Origin: Lunularia cruciata
Taxonomy: Eukaryota > Streptophyta > Marchantiopsida > Lunulariales > Lunulariaceae
Length of the DNA: 64,000 bases
Direction: 5' to 3'
NCBI GenBank assembly: GCA_948567375.1
Contig: OX419756.1
Location: forward strand, 12,653,001 to 12,717,000
Part shown: one piece after another, positions 21,324 through 32,697 of the stretch
Layout of the letters: every line of letters starts with the position of its first letter
How positions within the stretch are numbered: the first letter of the stretch is position 1
Made by a program: the position numbers and the translations under genes
Notes under the pieces: model-generated
Told to the model about the DNA's origin: nothing
What the model saw: only the letters and a program-made list of their open reading frames with translations
Database searches by the model: none

Positions 21324-22735
21324 AAGAAGAAGGAAACGGTGAAAGCCGAGTTCAAAGCAGAGTTGGCGATGTACAAAGAGGATTGGCTTGCAGATTGAGA
21401 GCGAGAAAGAAAAATGCGATTGGAGCCATTGAAGGAGATTGTCCTCAGGATGAATGCGATGTTAAGTACAGAGGCCAGCGTTTAATTGAAGAAACAAGGT
21501 TGCACGAGTTGAAATTGTTGGTGCAGGAGACGAGGCAAAGACAGACAAAAGATATAGATTTGAATGCATTGCTGATAAGTCTCAGGACTCGTGTAGATAG
21601 GAAGATATTAGAGGTAGAAGATAATATCGCGATAAGATTGGACTTAGTAAAGTTGGAGATAGAAAAACTTTGGAAAGATGTTAGAGCAAAACCCGAAGTA
21701 GATGAAGTAGGAGTACAGATGTGTTCGAAGTTACCATCGGAGACATTGGAGAAGAGTGGGTCGGGAGATAAGGAGTTAGATAAGTTACTCACTAGTGTAA
21801 TTTCAGATCAAGAAAGAGAATTGCTGGATCTGGTAGAAGAATTAGAAGTTGTGAAACCCAAGGACAGAGTAGTAGGAAGTAAATTTATTTCGGGTTAGGG
21901 TTTGAAAGTCAATGGCAAAGTAGACATCGGATCGGAGTAGTAATAGTTTTGAGATTTGAAGAGGCAGATATGAAGAGGTGCATTGTCATTTTGGATCTGC
22001 AGGTTAGAAGAGTTGTTGTAGAATGGTATAGTTGTTAGAACTATTGATTTGTTCACTACTTAAGAGTGGCATTCACAGTATCATGTTGTTCAATGCTCAT
22101 AATTTCTGAGAATAGATAAAGCAAAGTGTTGTGAAGCAGTGCTCGTCGCTTGAGCTTGATTCCGAGTATCAACTTTGTGATTGTGTTTATGAGTGTGTGG
22201 AGAAATTTGAAGTGCAAGTCAATGTGTTTGTTGGATGTTGGATTCCACAGCCTTGATCTTCATTCTGTGTGTTTGATCCTGAGTGAAGTGCAATTGGAGC
22301 AATACCTTGACAGATCTGAGAGGAATCATAGTGTTGGTAGTATTCTGCATTTGTGAGTGCAGTGCAAAGTCGATGTGAAGCAATTTTGATCAAAGAAGTT
22401 GTGCCTTCAGTGGAGGGGTGGAACACAATTCTGAGGCAAAGTTGTTTTCCTATGAAGTGCCATTTTTGGGAGAGCCTGAATCATCACAATCAAGATTTCT
22501 TGGAAAGAATTGAAGGAGTTGTGATTAAGGAGTGTGAATTTGTGACAAGATTGTGAATCAGTGCTTGTTACTCTCTTTTTGGGGGTGGTTTCTACCTGTG
22601 AGATTAAAGATGCAACCAAGAAGAACTGAAATTGTTACTTTGACTTTGTATTTGTACATTTTTGACTCGTATCTCTACGGGAACAAACTTTACTTACCTG
22701 ATTACCGCAAAAGTGATATTTGCCGGGTTATCACA

Positions 22736-24748
22736 ATCACTCAACCCACAAAAGTGCATTTTCAAATGTGAAGAAGGTCTACTTTCAGGGCACATCATCT
22801 CCAAGGATGGAATAGAAATTGATCTTGAGAAGGTGAGGACAATCTCAGACCTTCCATTCCCTTCAAGCTTGACAAAGTCACGCCAATTCTTGAGGATGGT
22901 TGGGTACTATAAGAGGTTCATCTTTTCATTTTCCAACAAGGCTTATGCATTGACTATCTACGTGAAGAAGGGTGTAGATTACATGGTGATTTTGGAGGAC
23001 AAGGAGGCTCTCAAAGCTTTTGAGGAGCTCAAGCAATCCCTTGTTGTAGCTCCAATTCTTGCTAAACCTGATTGAAGTAAGTCTTTCATCCTCTACATTT
23101 ATGCTTCTAATGTAGCTATAGGATCACTCTTAGTCAATTAGACCAAGATGGGCATGATCATCCAATAGCTTATGCTAGTAGGCAGATGGTTTCAACAAAA
23201 AAGAACTACTCTGTCATGGAGAGAGAAGGGTTAGCAGTGATCTTTGGTCTCAAGAAGTTAAGACATTACGTGATTGGAGGGAAAGCCACCATTGTCACAG
23301 ATCACAAGACTTTGAAGTACATCTTCAACAAGCCTTATGTTGAAGGGAGACTAGCAAGGTGGATGATACTCTTGTTTGAGTATGACTATACCATTGAGGA
23401 TAGGCCAGGAAAGAAACATGCAAATGCTGATTTGTTATCTAGAGCCTATGATCATGATGGAGATGAGCCAGTGGATGATTCCTTCCTGGATGAGGAGCTC
23501 ATGACAATCTAAGTCACTCAAGAGGTTCCAATGGAGTACAAGGAGATTGTGGATTTTGTGACAAGAGGTAACTTTCGAGAAGGGATGCATGCTAGGGAGA
23601 GGAAGGCCCTTGCAGCAAGATCTAGACCTTACACAATGGTGGAGGATAGGAAGAGTCTATCCTACTTATAAAGGAGTTTCATGAAGGTTTAGTGTGTGGA
23701 GGACACTTTGCAGGAAAGGTGACTACTTTCAAGATTCTAGATGCAGGTTACCATTGAAGAGGGATTTTCAAGGATTGTCTTGATTATTGCAAAACTTGTC
23801 ATGTTTGTCAAGCTTTTGCTAGAAAGTCTACATCCATTCCACCTTTAAGATCAATTCCATTGTTAGGACCTTTTGAGAAGTGGGGAATTGATTTTGTAGG
23901 TCCTCTCAATAAAACCCCAAGGAACAATCGGTACATTGTTGTAGTTACTGATTATCTTACCAAGTGGGTTGAGGCTAGACCATTGAGGGACAAGAATGAA
24001 GATGAAGTTGGTAGATTTCTTTATTAATGCATTATCACTAGGTTTGGATGCCCTTTGGAGTAAGTTTCTGATAGAGGAGGAGAGTTTATAGGAAGCATCA
24101 CTACAGCTATGCTACAACATTTCTCTATCATACATAGAGTAACTACATCCTATAAGCCAAATTCCAATGGCTTAGCAGAGAGAACCAATCAGATCTTGTG
24201 CATCATGTTGGCCAAAGATGCAAAAATGGAGGGGGCTAAACATCATTAAGACAAGAGGATTCATGAAATTTTGTGGGAGTATAGGACAAGCATGAAGGCT
24301 TCCACCGGATATTCTCCATTTCAATTGGTATATGGTACTGAGTCTACCCTACCTATTCACTTTGATCTTCCTACCTTCCAAAGCATTCAAAAAAAATTGA
24401 AGAAAGCACAAGGAGGTGACGCAAAGAAGTCAAGGAAGGTACAACTCATGGAGTTGGAAGAGGCAAGAGCAATTGCTATGGTTTGAGTGGAGCAAACCCG
24501 AAGGAAACAAAAGGAGAGCTATGATAAGAGGAAAGGCAAGAAGAAGATGAAGTCTTTCAAGGAAGATGAGTGGGTAATATTTTTTGATTCCATTTGATTC
24601 AAGAGAGTGCAAAAGAAGTTGTTGCCTAAGAACTTTGGACCTTTCATAGTGGAGAAGGTGTAGGCCAATTACACCTATGATCTCAAGGAGTTGGGAGGAA
24701 GACATTTTGATAATATTAACCATGATAAGTTGAAGATTGTATTATAGA
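22736..24748 (+). pseudogene. Family A pol: RT C-terminus, RNase H, integrase
   Basis: The RT end reads NPQKCIFKCEEGLLSGHIIS and RQFLRMVGYYKRFI. RNase H follows (YASRQMVSTKKNYSVMEREG, then VTDHKTLKYIF; the first catalytic Asp region is frameshifted near 23100-23186). The integrase has its zinc part (HEGLVCGGHFAGK ... CKTCHVCQ) and a catalytic core with D (WGIDFVGPL), D (DRGGEF) and E (NSNGLAERTNQ). The C-terminal part has KNFGPFIVEKV and NINHDKLKI. Stops at 23074, 23512, about 23670, 24026, 24061, 24248, 24484 and later disable it. The lineage looks like the non-chromodomain Athila/Tat side: no chromodomain follows. Confidence 0.88.
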
Positions 24749-24768
24749 AGGTAGAGAGACCTTCACTT

Positions 24769-24802
24769 TGAGGACAAAGTGAAAACTTAGTCCGGGAGTA
24801 AA
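24769..24802 (+). promoter_or_regulatory. Likely polypurine tract region before the family A 3' LTR
   Basis: A purine-rich stretch (GAGGACAAAGTGAAAAC, later CCGGGAGTAAAT) immediately precedes the LTR start at 24803, the expected place for plus-strand priming. Confidence 0.55.
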
Positions 24803-25488
24803 TTTAACACCCATTTATGCATGTGCGTGGTATTGTGATATTTAGGTTGGTATTACAAGTACTTGAGAGATATTATTTACATAGAGATAAATGATGGTTT
24901 ACATTAGTCATGATTAGCTAAAGTTAGTCATAGCTAAGATAGAAGGGACCTTACTTTAGAGCAGGTGGAAAAGATGAGTAGCACTATTTTGGATTCTAGT
25001 GTGTTGACTTGGTATTATTCTTAGGTGTTTGGCTTTGAGGAAAGAGTTGAGACCTCTTAGGCCCGCAAGCCTTTTTGTTTTGGATTCTTCTATAAAGGAA
25101 GCCTATGTGAAGGAATCTTTGACTTAGTGGTTGGGTCAAGATAAGATCACATGCTAGTGGAATAGGCCCATGTGAATGGATATTCCTTTCTTCTTTTTTG
25201 CTTTACTTGACTTTTAGCCTAGTAACTTGAGTTACTACGGTAATTAGTAACTTTGTTGCGTTATAATTTCACAAGTATATAAACAAGGGGTGATAAGGTA
25301 CTCATCATTCTTTTCATTTGCAACTATCTCTCTCTCATTGAGTTCTATAGTGAGCAATGTCTTGAGTCTTGGAGTGCTAGCCTTGGAGGAGTATGATGGA
25401 GTTGGGGTTCCTTACCTTCTTAGTCCATGGTATGCTACCATAATAGCTATCAGAGGTTCATTTTGAGTGAGAGACAGGCCGGCTAACA
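24803..25488 (+). repeat. 3' LTR of family A copy 2 (686 bp)
   Basis: It starts TTTAACACCC (mutated TGTAACACCC) and ends GCCGGCTAACA (mutated GGCTCACA). It matches the LTRs at 11119-11808 and 54510-55199 throughout. Confidence 0.9.
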
Positions 25489-25577
25489 GTACTCTATGCT
25501 TGAAAGTGATTTGGGCCTAGGTTGGAGTCGGTTCTAGAGGTGTTGAAGTAGCAACAAAGAAGGCCTCTATTGGCTCA
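25489..25577. other. Short unassigned segment, left target flank of solo LTR 7
   Basis: 89 bp between the A 3' LTR and G LTR copy 7. It continues across LTR 7 into 27333-27480 after removal of the GCTCA duplication. No feature recognised. Confidence 0.4.
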
Positions 25578-27327
25578 TGTGACAACCCGGCAAATATCAC
25601 TTTTGCGGTAATCGGGTAAGTAAAGTTCATTCCCGCAGAGATACGAGTCAGAATTGGTCAAATACAAAGCAAAGTAACAATTTAGTTCTTCTTGGTTGCG
25701 TCTTTAATCTCTCAGGTAGAAACCACACCCAGAAGAGAGTAACCAGCACTGACTCATAGTCTTGTCACAAATTAACACTCCTTAATCACAACTCCATCGA
25801 ATCTTTCCAACCAATCTTGATTGTGATGATTCAGGCTCTCCCGAAAACGGCACTTCACTGCAAAACGACTTCGCCTCAGAATTGTGTTCCACCCCTCCAA
25901 TGAAGGCACAACTTCCTCGATCAAAATTGCTTCACATCAACCTTGCACTGCACTCACAAATGCAGAATACTACCAACACTACGATTCCTCTCAGATCTAT
26001 CAAGGCATTGCTTTGATTGCACTTCACTCAGGATCAAACACATAGAATGAAGATCAAGGCTGTGGAATCCAACATCCAACAAACACAATTACAAAGCTGA
26101 TACTCGGAATCAAGCTCAAGCGACGAGCACTGCTTCACAGCACTTTGCTTTATCTATTCTCAGAAATAATGAGCACTGAACAACATTTCTCTGCGAATGC
26201 CACTCTTAAGTAGTGAAACAATTGACAGTTCTAACAACTATACCGTTCTACAACAACTTTTCTAACCTGCAGATCCAAAATGAGAATGCACCTCTTCATA
26301 TCTGCCCCTTCAAATCTCAAATCGGCTACTAATCCAATCCGATGTCTACTTCTTCCTCGGCTTTCAAACCCAAACCCAAAGTAACTTTACTTCCTAGTAC
26401 TCTGTCCTCAGGTTTCATAATTCCTATTTCCTCTACTAGATCTAACAATTCTCTTTCTTGATATGAAATTCCTATCATAATTAAGTCTTCTAAATCTCTA
26501 TCTCCCGACCCACTCTTCTCTAAAGTGTCAAATGTCAAATCTAAAGACACCTACACTCCTATCTCTCTTACCTCGGGTTTAACTACTATCAATTCCTTTA
26601 CTAATTCTATTGTGTCATCATCAAGAATTGTAATTGAAACCATGAATACACTATCTACACCTTCAATTTGTACCACACTTTCTCCTAATCACTCATGTTA
26701 CTAACCCAAAGACACTTATTGTCTGATCCTGCACTTTGGGTTTATTCAATACTGCTACTTCTTCTTCAATTCATGTTCCATCTTTATTCAAGACTAAAAT
26801 TGAAGGCATGGGTATTCTAACTATCTTCTTTCCATACTCTAACTTCCTCTAATCCCCTGGCAAAACTCTCGAAGTCACCTTCACTGCACTCTGAGGTCCG
26901 ACTACCTTGGATTTAGTCATCTTCATCTTGAGGCAAAGTCTTTAGACCCGAAGTCATGTAAACCCGAAGTACGAAGTACAAAGTCACATTGACCCGAAGA
27001 ACCTCAACCCGAAGTACATCTACTCTCAAAACTTCAAATGCTTGTAATGATATGGCCCCCGCAAGAATCCTGACCTGCAACTTCTATTTCTCCTTTGGGT
27101 TTGCCCTCCTTAACGTCTGATCTGAGTTTTTCCCTCCTCTGACACAAAGTAAGCTTCTTCGGGTCTGATCCAAACCAAGCGCTTCTTCCTCTTACACAAA
27201 ATTGACTTCCTCGCGTCTGATCAAAACACAAGTTTGCACTCATTTCTTCTCCATTTGGTTTCAATTTGGTTTCAGCAAGGCATTTCTTCTTCTAAACTCG
27301 TCCAAAATGAAAAATGTGGGTACCACA
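25578..27327 (-). mobile_element. Giant G LTR, copy 7: short solo LTR (1,750 bp) with perfect TSD
   Basis: Ends TGTGACAACCCGGCA and TGTGGGTACCACA, flanked on both sides by GCTCA. It keeps the terminal region and the C-terminal coding end (26550-26329, ending EVDIGLD) but lacks most of the ORF. The remainder on the U3 side resembles the corresponding part of copy 9 (41060-41820). It also carries four ACCCGAAG motifs at 26946-27016. No TATA/ATG pair of the usual type was found. Confidence 0.9.
26946..27016 (-). promoter_or_regulatory. Array of four ACCCGAAG motifs in the U3-like part of LTR 7
   Basis: On the plus strand ACCCGAAG starts near 26946, 26962, 26991 and 27009. The same core appears in the U3 part of LTRs 1, 4, 8, 15 and 16, in both orientations. 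A short motif kept across diverged subfamilies suggests a binding site that drives LTR transcription (inference). Confidence 0.45.
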
Positions 27328-27480
27328 GCTCAATCCTACATTTCAAGGCATATAGCAATGGGATAAAATGGCCAGCAAGCTAACATTTCAAAGTGAGTTC
27401 ACCCTCCAATAGTGTGTGCATTAGAGTTTGAACTCTCAATATCTAGTTCCTTGACTAGTATCTTAGCCAACTAATCCAAC
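27328..27480. other. Right target flank of LTR 7, unassigned
   Basis: 153 bp starting with the second GCTCA. No ORF or repeat recognised. It ends at the start of G LTR copy 8 (TGTGGCACCCACA at 27481). Confidence 0.4.
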
Positions 27481-27866
27481 TGTGGCACCCACATTTTAAT
27501 TTTTTTTTTGAAATGGAGAAGAAGAAGTGTATAGAGAAGTTGGATTGCGCTTGTATGGCCAAAGAAGGCAAAGAAAAGAGTCTTTGGGATGAAACCCGAG
27601 GTAACATGGCTTCGGGTCATAAGGCGAAGTACTCGGACTTGCCTTGTCAGCATACACCTGAAGTAAGAAGTCTTTGTATCGGGGGGAGCTCAACCCGAGG
27701 TGAGGACAATGTAACAACCTTTCTTTGGGGCGAGAAGTTCAAGAAGGGACCGTTCAAAAACTGGCGGCCATACGCGTGAAGTACACTTGACAGTGATAAG
27801 CGCATGCAAGTGGTGTGATCTCTCGGTAGAAACTCAAATTGAAGAGAGGCAAAGAAGGCATGACTC

Positions 27867-27874
27867 TATAAAAA
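27867..27874 (+). promoter_or_regulatory. TATA box of G LTR copy 8
   Basis: TATAAAAA 386 bp into the LTR and 19 bp before the ATG at 27894, the same spacing as in copies 4, 6, 10 and 16. Confidence 0.7.
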
Positions 27875-27893
27875 TCAGGCTAACAACAAAGCA

Positions 27894-29753
27894 ATGTTGA
27901 GCAATTTTCCTTTGCCATTGAGAAGTTGTCTTGCAGGAGATCATGGGAAAGGAAGTAGAGTTGAAGATGCCCTAGTGAGTAGAGGAGAATTTGAGAGAGT
28001 TAAACCGAGAGACTATGAGGAAGCAAGAAAGATGGGAGGAGGAAAGAAGAACTCCAAATTTGTAGTGAGAAATCATGCAATTTGGATGTTAGATGTGATC
28101 ACAAGAATTGAAGTTTTGAGCCAACTTTGGATCACATTCTTGGCATGGAATTGGAACATAAGATTTCTAGGTTTCATGACCGAGATAATTGAGAGTAAGT
28201 GTCTCGATGGCCCCGAGGAAGAGGGGAAGAGAGGAAATCTGGCTTGCTGGATAGAGTTGGATTGGAGATTGGTGCTCAGAAGAGAGGCAAGCGTGGAGCA
28301 TGGTGCCACGTTCTTGGGGAAGGGAGAGGTAGCCAAAGAAACCCAAGAAGTGAGGGATGCCTTCTCTTTGAAGAGAACAAAGAATGGGTATAAGGTCGAG
28401 AGTTACAAAGATCCAGTGAAGAGAGGGATCGTGAGTGCTCTCATGGCAATCCTGAAGCCAGAGAGGCCGACTTATGTGATGAAACACCAAGCGGTGTTCT
28501 TCCATAAGATGTTTGCATGAGAACCTATCAACTAGGCAAGGTGCTTCCATGGGAGGACAAGGCAAATGGTGTGGAATTTGTGGGATAAGTCACCTCCACA
28601 CTACATCGTGCCATTTGCAACACATTTCTACCTTGGGTTGAATTTGCTCAAGTTGGCAGAGCGCAGCAGAATGGTATCTCACTTTCATCCCAACTTGAGA
28701 AGAGAAGTCGACGTGGAGGAGCAACAACATATTCTTCAAATCCAAAGCACTGATAAGTACTACGCACAGACGGGAAAGAGTGCGGAGGTAGAAGTGAGTA
28801 TGCCAAAGTTGAAGAAGCAGAGTTGACAAGGAGAAGGCAAAGATGTAGAGAAGACAAGACCTCGGAAGACCAAGAGAGGAAACCCGAGGAAAGGTATGGT
28901 GGTGATCGCGTCATCAAAAGAAGACTCAGAAGGTGAAGCCGAGTGCAAGTCTGAAGACTCGGAACACGAGGAGGAACCGGAGCTCACGCTACAAAGTGGG
29001 GATACGAGTAGCAATAATGATGAAGATAGGGAGATGATGTTGGTACTTGCTGCAGAAGAAGAAGAAGTTTGGGTGGAGCTCGAGGAAGAAAATAACGTGA
29101 AGTTGGAGGACAAGATACCCGAGCCGGAGGAGAAGAAGATAACAATTCAGAGGGGAGTTTGGTCAAGATGCAAGGCAAAGTGTGAAGTGGGTCCAAGGAA
29201 GGCAAGGGAAGAGGAGAATGCTAGCTTGGGAAGTGAAGCGTCTATTCCGATACGATGATTGCAGCAAAGAAGGCGAGTATCAAGAGAAGAAGAAGTAAAG
29301 AAGGAGATCACTCCGCAGATTGAAGTAGGTCCAAGTGATGGAGTACCTGTGAGAAATTGTGTGCCCATTGTTAGTGAAGCTAGAGCACAAGAAGAAAGAG
29401 ATGCAATTGACATGTCCGGAGGTGAAGATTGTGTTGCAGGTTTTGGCAAGACTAGAAGAAGAGAACTCGGAGTTGAAGAGGAGTATAATCCAAGGTGAGG
29501 AAGAAAGGGAAGAACTACGAGGGGATGCAGTAGTGCAGTGTCAAGTTATTGAGAACTTGAAGAGAGAAGTGAGGTATCAAGAAGAGCTTGTGAAGAAGAG
29601 TGACATAGCAAGGGAGAGACAAGTAGCAGAGTATGAAATCTTGAAGCAGCAGTTTGGTGATTCAAGACTAGAAATTATCCATGCTATGGCAAGGGTAGCA
29701 GAGAAGGAACAAGAGCTTGATAGAGTGATGGAGAGTGTAGAAGAAAAAAAGCA
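27894..29753 (+). pseudogene. LTR-encoded coiled-coil protein gene, copy 8 (3' part missing)
   Basis: Open 27894-28520 (208 aa), giving the full N-terminal globular region: MLSNFPLPLRSC, KMGGGKKNSKFVVRNHAIW, FLAWNWNIRFLGFMTEIIES, DGPEEEGKRGNLACW, KPERPTYVMKHQAVFF. One TGA at 28518 and another stop close after it separate it from 28566-28826 (FYLGLNLLKLAE, HFHPNLRREVDVEEQQ). A further stop near 28824 and a frame change lead to 28896-29258 (acidic linker), then 29359-29753 (coiled coil with PEVKIVLQVLARLEEENSELKR). An alternative start is Met-47 (28032, MGGGKK), which would lie downstream of a TATA-directed transcription start. Confidence 0.82.
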
Positions 29754-30359
29754 CAAATGGATCTTGGTTCTCTAACATAAGTTCAGCCTCTCCTCTCCTA
29801 ATGTAGAATTGAACACGGAATATTATCTTGCCTTCTAGAGAGGTCTCGGCAACGGAACCAAAAATGTGAGCCAGCCTGTCTCTCTTAGGATGAACCTCTG
29901 ATGGCTATTATGGTAGCACACCATGGACTAAGAAGGCAAGGAACCCCATCTCCATCATACTCCTCCAAGGCTAACACTCCAAGACTCAAGACATTGCTCA
30001 CTAAAGAACTTAATGAGAAAGAGATAGTTGCAAATGAATGGATGATGAGTACCTCCTCACCCCTTGTTTATTTACTTGTGAAATAGTTACATACCAAAGT
30101 TACTAATTACCGCAATAACTTAAGTTACAAGAATAAACGTCAAGTAAAGTCAAAAAGTAGAAAGGAATATCCATTCACATGGGCAAATTCCACTAGCATG
30201 TGATCTTATCTTGACCCAACCACTAAGTCAAAGATTCCTTCATAAGGGCTATCATTGGACTATAGAAGAATCCAAAACAAAAAGGCTTGTGGGCCCACGA
30301 GTTTTCAACTCTTTCCTCAAAGCCAAACACCTAGGAATAATACCAAGTCAACACACTAG
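29754..30359 (-). mobile_element. Family A fragment, copy 3 (leader plus truncated 5' LTR)
   Basis: 29754-29864 matches the A leader and PBS (minus strand), with a 41-bp deletion between two CCTAATG direct repeats relative to 10987-11061. 29865-30359 is the 3' 495 bp of the A LTR. The LTR is cut at 30359, where G gag sequence begins. Confidence 0.85.
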
Positions 30360-31357
30360 GAACATACCCAATCTGCCACCTTGGTTGAGGACAATTTGGA
30401 GACCAATGGTCCATAGAGTCATAATTGCAACATACCCCTAATGCAACATTTTGAGGCCTATTCTAGCTGCCCATTGGTGGTCTTTGTTGAGAAGCATTCT
30501 TGTTATACTTCCTTGGTCCATACCTTGGACCTTGATACAATGTGCTCGCTTGAGGCTATAGATCTTATGTTTGGTTCACCGCCACTTCTTGCTCATTTTG
30601 GTCCCAACCCAAGACACAATCAATTTTTTGCTCTAGAAATGTAGTCTAGGTCAAACACTCCATGTTGGCATGGCCTCACTTGCCACATGTAGTGCACCAT
30701 ACATTTGGTCTTCCAAACAAAGGAGGTTTTCTTTGGTCCTTTGACCCAATCATTTGAATCTTGAAATTTGCAAACTCTTTAATTAAATTCTCTAGCTTAT
30801 TGTCCATCTTATTTACTAGTTTTTTTGAAGAGGTTGGAATTTTCTTCCCTCGATGTCTTTGGGTTCTTCTTGGCTTTACATCTTCTTAGGACTCCAAAGA
30901 ATAATTGATGACATAGAGGATTCTTCCAACAAAGGGGAGGTACTGCAAGAAGCTCTTTGTCTTGGTTTCTTCGCTTTCTTCTCTTGGTTTCTTCTATTTT
31001 CATATGAATGATAGTAGGCCACCTTGTATTTGGCAACATGTTTGAGAACTTTTTCCAAGGAAGTTACATTCCTCTCCCTGGCAAAGATACTGACCTCTCA
31101 TGACAATCCATTGAGAAATTAGGTGATGGCTTGGGCATCAAAATAAACCACCACACCAGGTTGCTTTAGCACTTGGTTCAATAAGGCCATGAACCGCTCA
31201 GAGTAGCCTCTCAGCTTCTCCATCTTCTCCTGGTCCAAATCATTGAGTCTTGCAAAGATACTTGTATCATAATCAACTTCCCTAAATTGTTCCAAGATGT
31301 TGTTTCATAAGTTTGCCTAGTCGGCTGGTTTGAACCTCTTATGGGTCACATGGGTAT
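30360..31357 (-). pseudogene. Gag C-terminal part of G element 2 with two zinc knuckles
   Basis: Minus strand after the chromovirus: FREVDYDTSIFARLNDLDQEK, EKLRGYSERFMALLNQVL, VVYFDAQAIT, NVTSLEKVLKHVAKYKVAYY, then a basic Lys/Arg-rich stretch. Towards 30700 there is a knuckle CTTCGK-stop-GHANMEC (C-x2-C-x4-H-x4-C with a stop inside), and near 30440 a second knuckle ending MDHWSPNC whose second Cys is Tyr. This is a typical capsid-nucleocapsid order. Several stops make it non-functional. Confidence 0.8.
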
Positions 31358-32095
31358 TGTAATACCAAGGGTTAGCCATATGATCTAGATGTGAAATTTG
31401 GTTTGGTAACATCTAGAATGATGTTATACATGATGGTCAAAATAGATCAGATAAAAGTATCACCAAAAGAGTACTTCTACTAATAGGGCAGAAACCGAAA
31501 TAGACTTGAGAACCTTAGAACCAATAGCTAGACATATGATTTAAAGGTGAGAATTGGTTTGGTAACATCTGGAAGGATGTTACACATGATGGACTAAACA
31601 GATCAGAAAGAGGTATCACCAAAAGGGGACTTCTACTAATAGAGTAGGAACCAAAATATACCTGAAATCTTTGAAGGCAATTTTAGAGGCCTAAACGGAT
31701 GAATTAGGCCTTGAAAATGTGTAAATTTCCCCCCCAAAGGAGGAAAGGCTGGCCTTCCCTCCCCCTGCTTTGTCTTGTCGAGAGCTTTCCAACGATACCT
31801 TACTCATGTGATTTTGAGATTCCTACAAGAAGATTCCCTAAAAGATTCCCTCCGGTCAAAGCTTGTTTGACCAACCAGATAGGACCTAGAGCAGACTGGT
31901 CACCCATCCAAGTAAGTAATCCAAGGGTGGAGCTTGCTGACATGTCATCTATCTGTGTCCCTAATCCTATGGTGGAGCTTCCTTGGAGGAGATCCTCTTT
32001 GTCTATATAATAAAGAGAAGGTGCTCCCTTGGGGCATCGGATGTTTGAGTGTGGAATCTTTGTTTTCTCTCTTCTCTTGTCCTCGGAGTATTACA
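31358..32095 (+). repeat. 5' LTR of the chromovirus (738 bp)
   Basis: TGTAATACC...GGAGTATTACA with perfect TG/CA ends and an inverted TGTAATAC/GTATTACA terminus. A TATA-like CTATATAATAAAG lies near 32002-32014. Confidence 0.95.
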
Positions 32096-32096
32096 A

Positions 32097-32110
32097 TGAT
32101 ATCAGAGCAA
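32097..32110 (+). promoter_or_regulatory. Primer-binding site of the chromovirus (initiator Met tRNA)
   Basis: TGATATCAGAGCAA follows the 5' LTR after one base. It matches the plant initiator-Met site TGGTATCAGAGC with one G-to-A change. Confidence 0.85.
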
Positions 32111-32697
32111 GTGTTCTAGTCCAAGAGAGTGGATCACCCTCTTGGAATTGCACAAACTACTGAAATTGAGTAATTTGAGGTGGAGAACATAGAGTAATGG
32201 CTAGACTTAGGAAGGACTTTAGAGAGCGGATGGGATGGATGCGCCGGGGGGAAAATTTCCCGCACCTAGCTTTCCATTCTCAAACCCATTCCACATCAAG
32301 GTTATGTACATCCAGCCTGAGCAGATGAGAGTATTGCTAGTTTATCACTTTGGTGCAGATTTCATGGACGGAGTGATGAACTCACCAAACCCGATGATTC
32401 TACCTGTGGTGATATATGACAAAGAGTGGGATTTGATGATCTACATTCTATTATGATAATATGGATATGAATGTCCCAAATCCTCTCCCTTTGAATACGC
32501 AAGTAGAAATCCGTTATGTAGTGAGGCCAAAAGTAATGTTTAGAGATTTTGTGGTTAGGAATTTTGGTGAGGAGTATTATCAACAAGTGATAGCTTCTGA
32601 GGTCCCAATGGTAGTTCCAATAATTCGTGCACCTTCCTAAGTGATTATATTGACTCTGTATTGAAGTAGACGTTAGCAATTGGGTGTTGCAGGAACC

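Larger units (their letters stand above)
16460..21940 (+). pseudogene. LTR-encoded coiled-coil protein gene, copy 5 (split by insertion)
   Basis: Coding remains are 16460-17543 and 21324-21940. The first part begins near the TYY/TGMNVEIEAS region, with open stretches 16639-16836 (acidic linker) and 16981-17577 (coiled coil: RLEEENSELKKIITRGEEE, YEILKQQFADSR). The second part includes 21468-21898 (RLHELKLLVQETRQRQ, RKILEVEDNIAIRLDLVKLE) and stops at 21938-21940 after KVDIGSE. Solo LTR copy 6 interrupts it with a near-perfect 5-bp duplication. Confidence 0.82.
16460..22735 (+). mobile_element. Giant G LTR, copy 5 (plus strand, split by copy 6)
   Basis: The LTR occupies 16460-17543 and 21324-22735; 17544-21323 is the nested solo LTR copy 6. 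It starts mid-gene because G element 1 (with LTR copy 4) is inserted at its left side. It ends GGGTTATCACA at 22735, next to family A RT sequence. The two halves join precisely in the coding sequence (KEKD... before, ETVKAEF after), showing that copy 6 came later. Confidence 0.88.
22736..25488 (+). mobile_element. Family A Ty3/gypsy element, copy 2 (3' half with 3' LTR)
   Basis: It starts in the RT thumb region right after G LTR copy 5, passes through RNase H and integrase and ends with a 686-bp LTR. It could be the 3' half of the element whose protease lies at 1-660, with about 22 kb of nested insertions between; the RT core would then be deleted. The right flank is GTACT. Confidence 0.88.
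27481..29753 (+). mobile_element. Giant G LTR, copy 8 (3'-truncated)
   Basis: Starts TGTGGCACCCACA, with a U3-like region of 386 bp, TATA box 27867-27874 and ATG 27894. Homology ends near 29753 in the coiled coil, where a fragment of family A (minus strand) follows. Left flank CCAAC. Right end lost. Confidence 0.87.

Noticed and set aside
1-25488. Single complete family A element spanning 1-25488
   Set aside because: Possible, but the RT core is missing, the flanking 5-mers at 660 and 22736 do not match and no 5' LTR is in the window, so it is given as two pieces.
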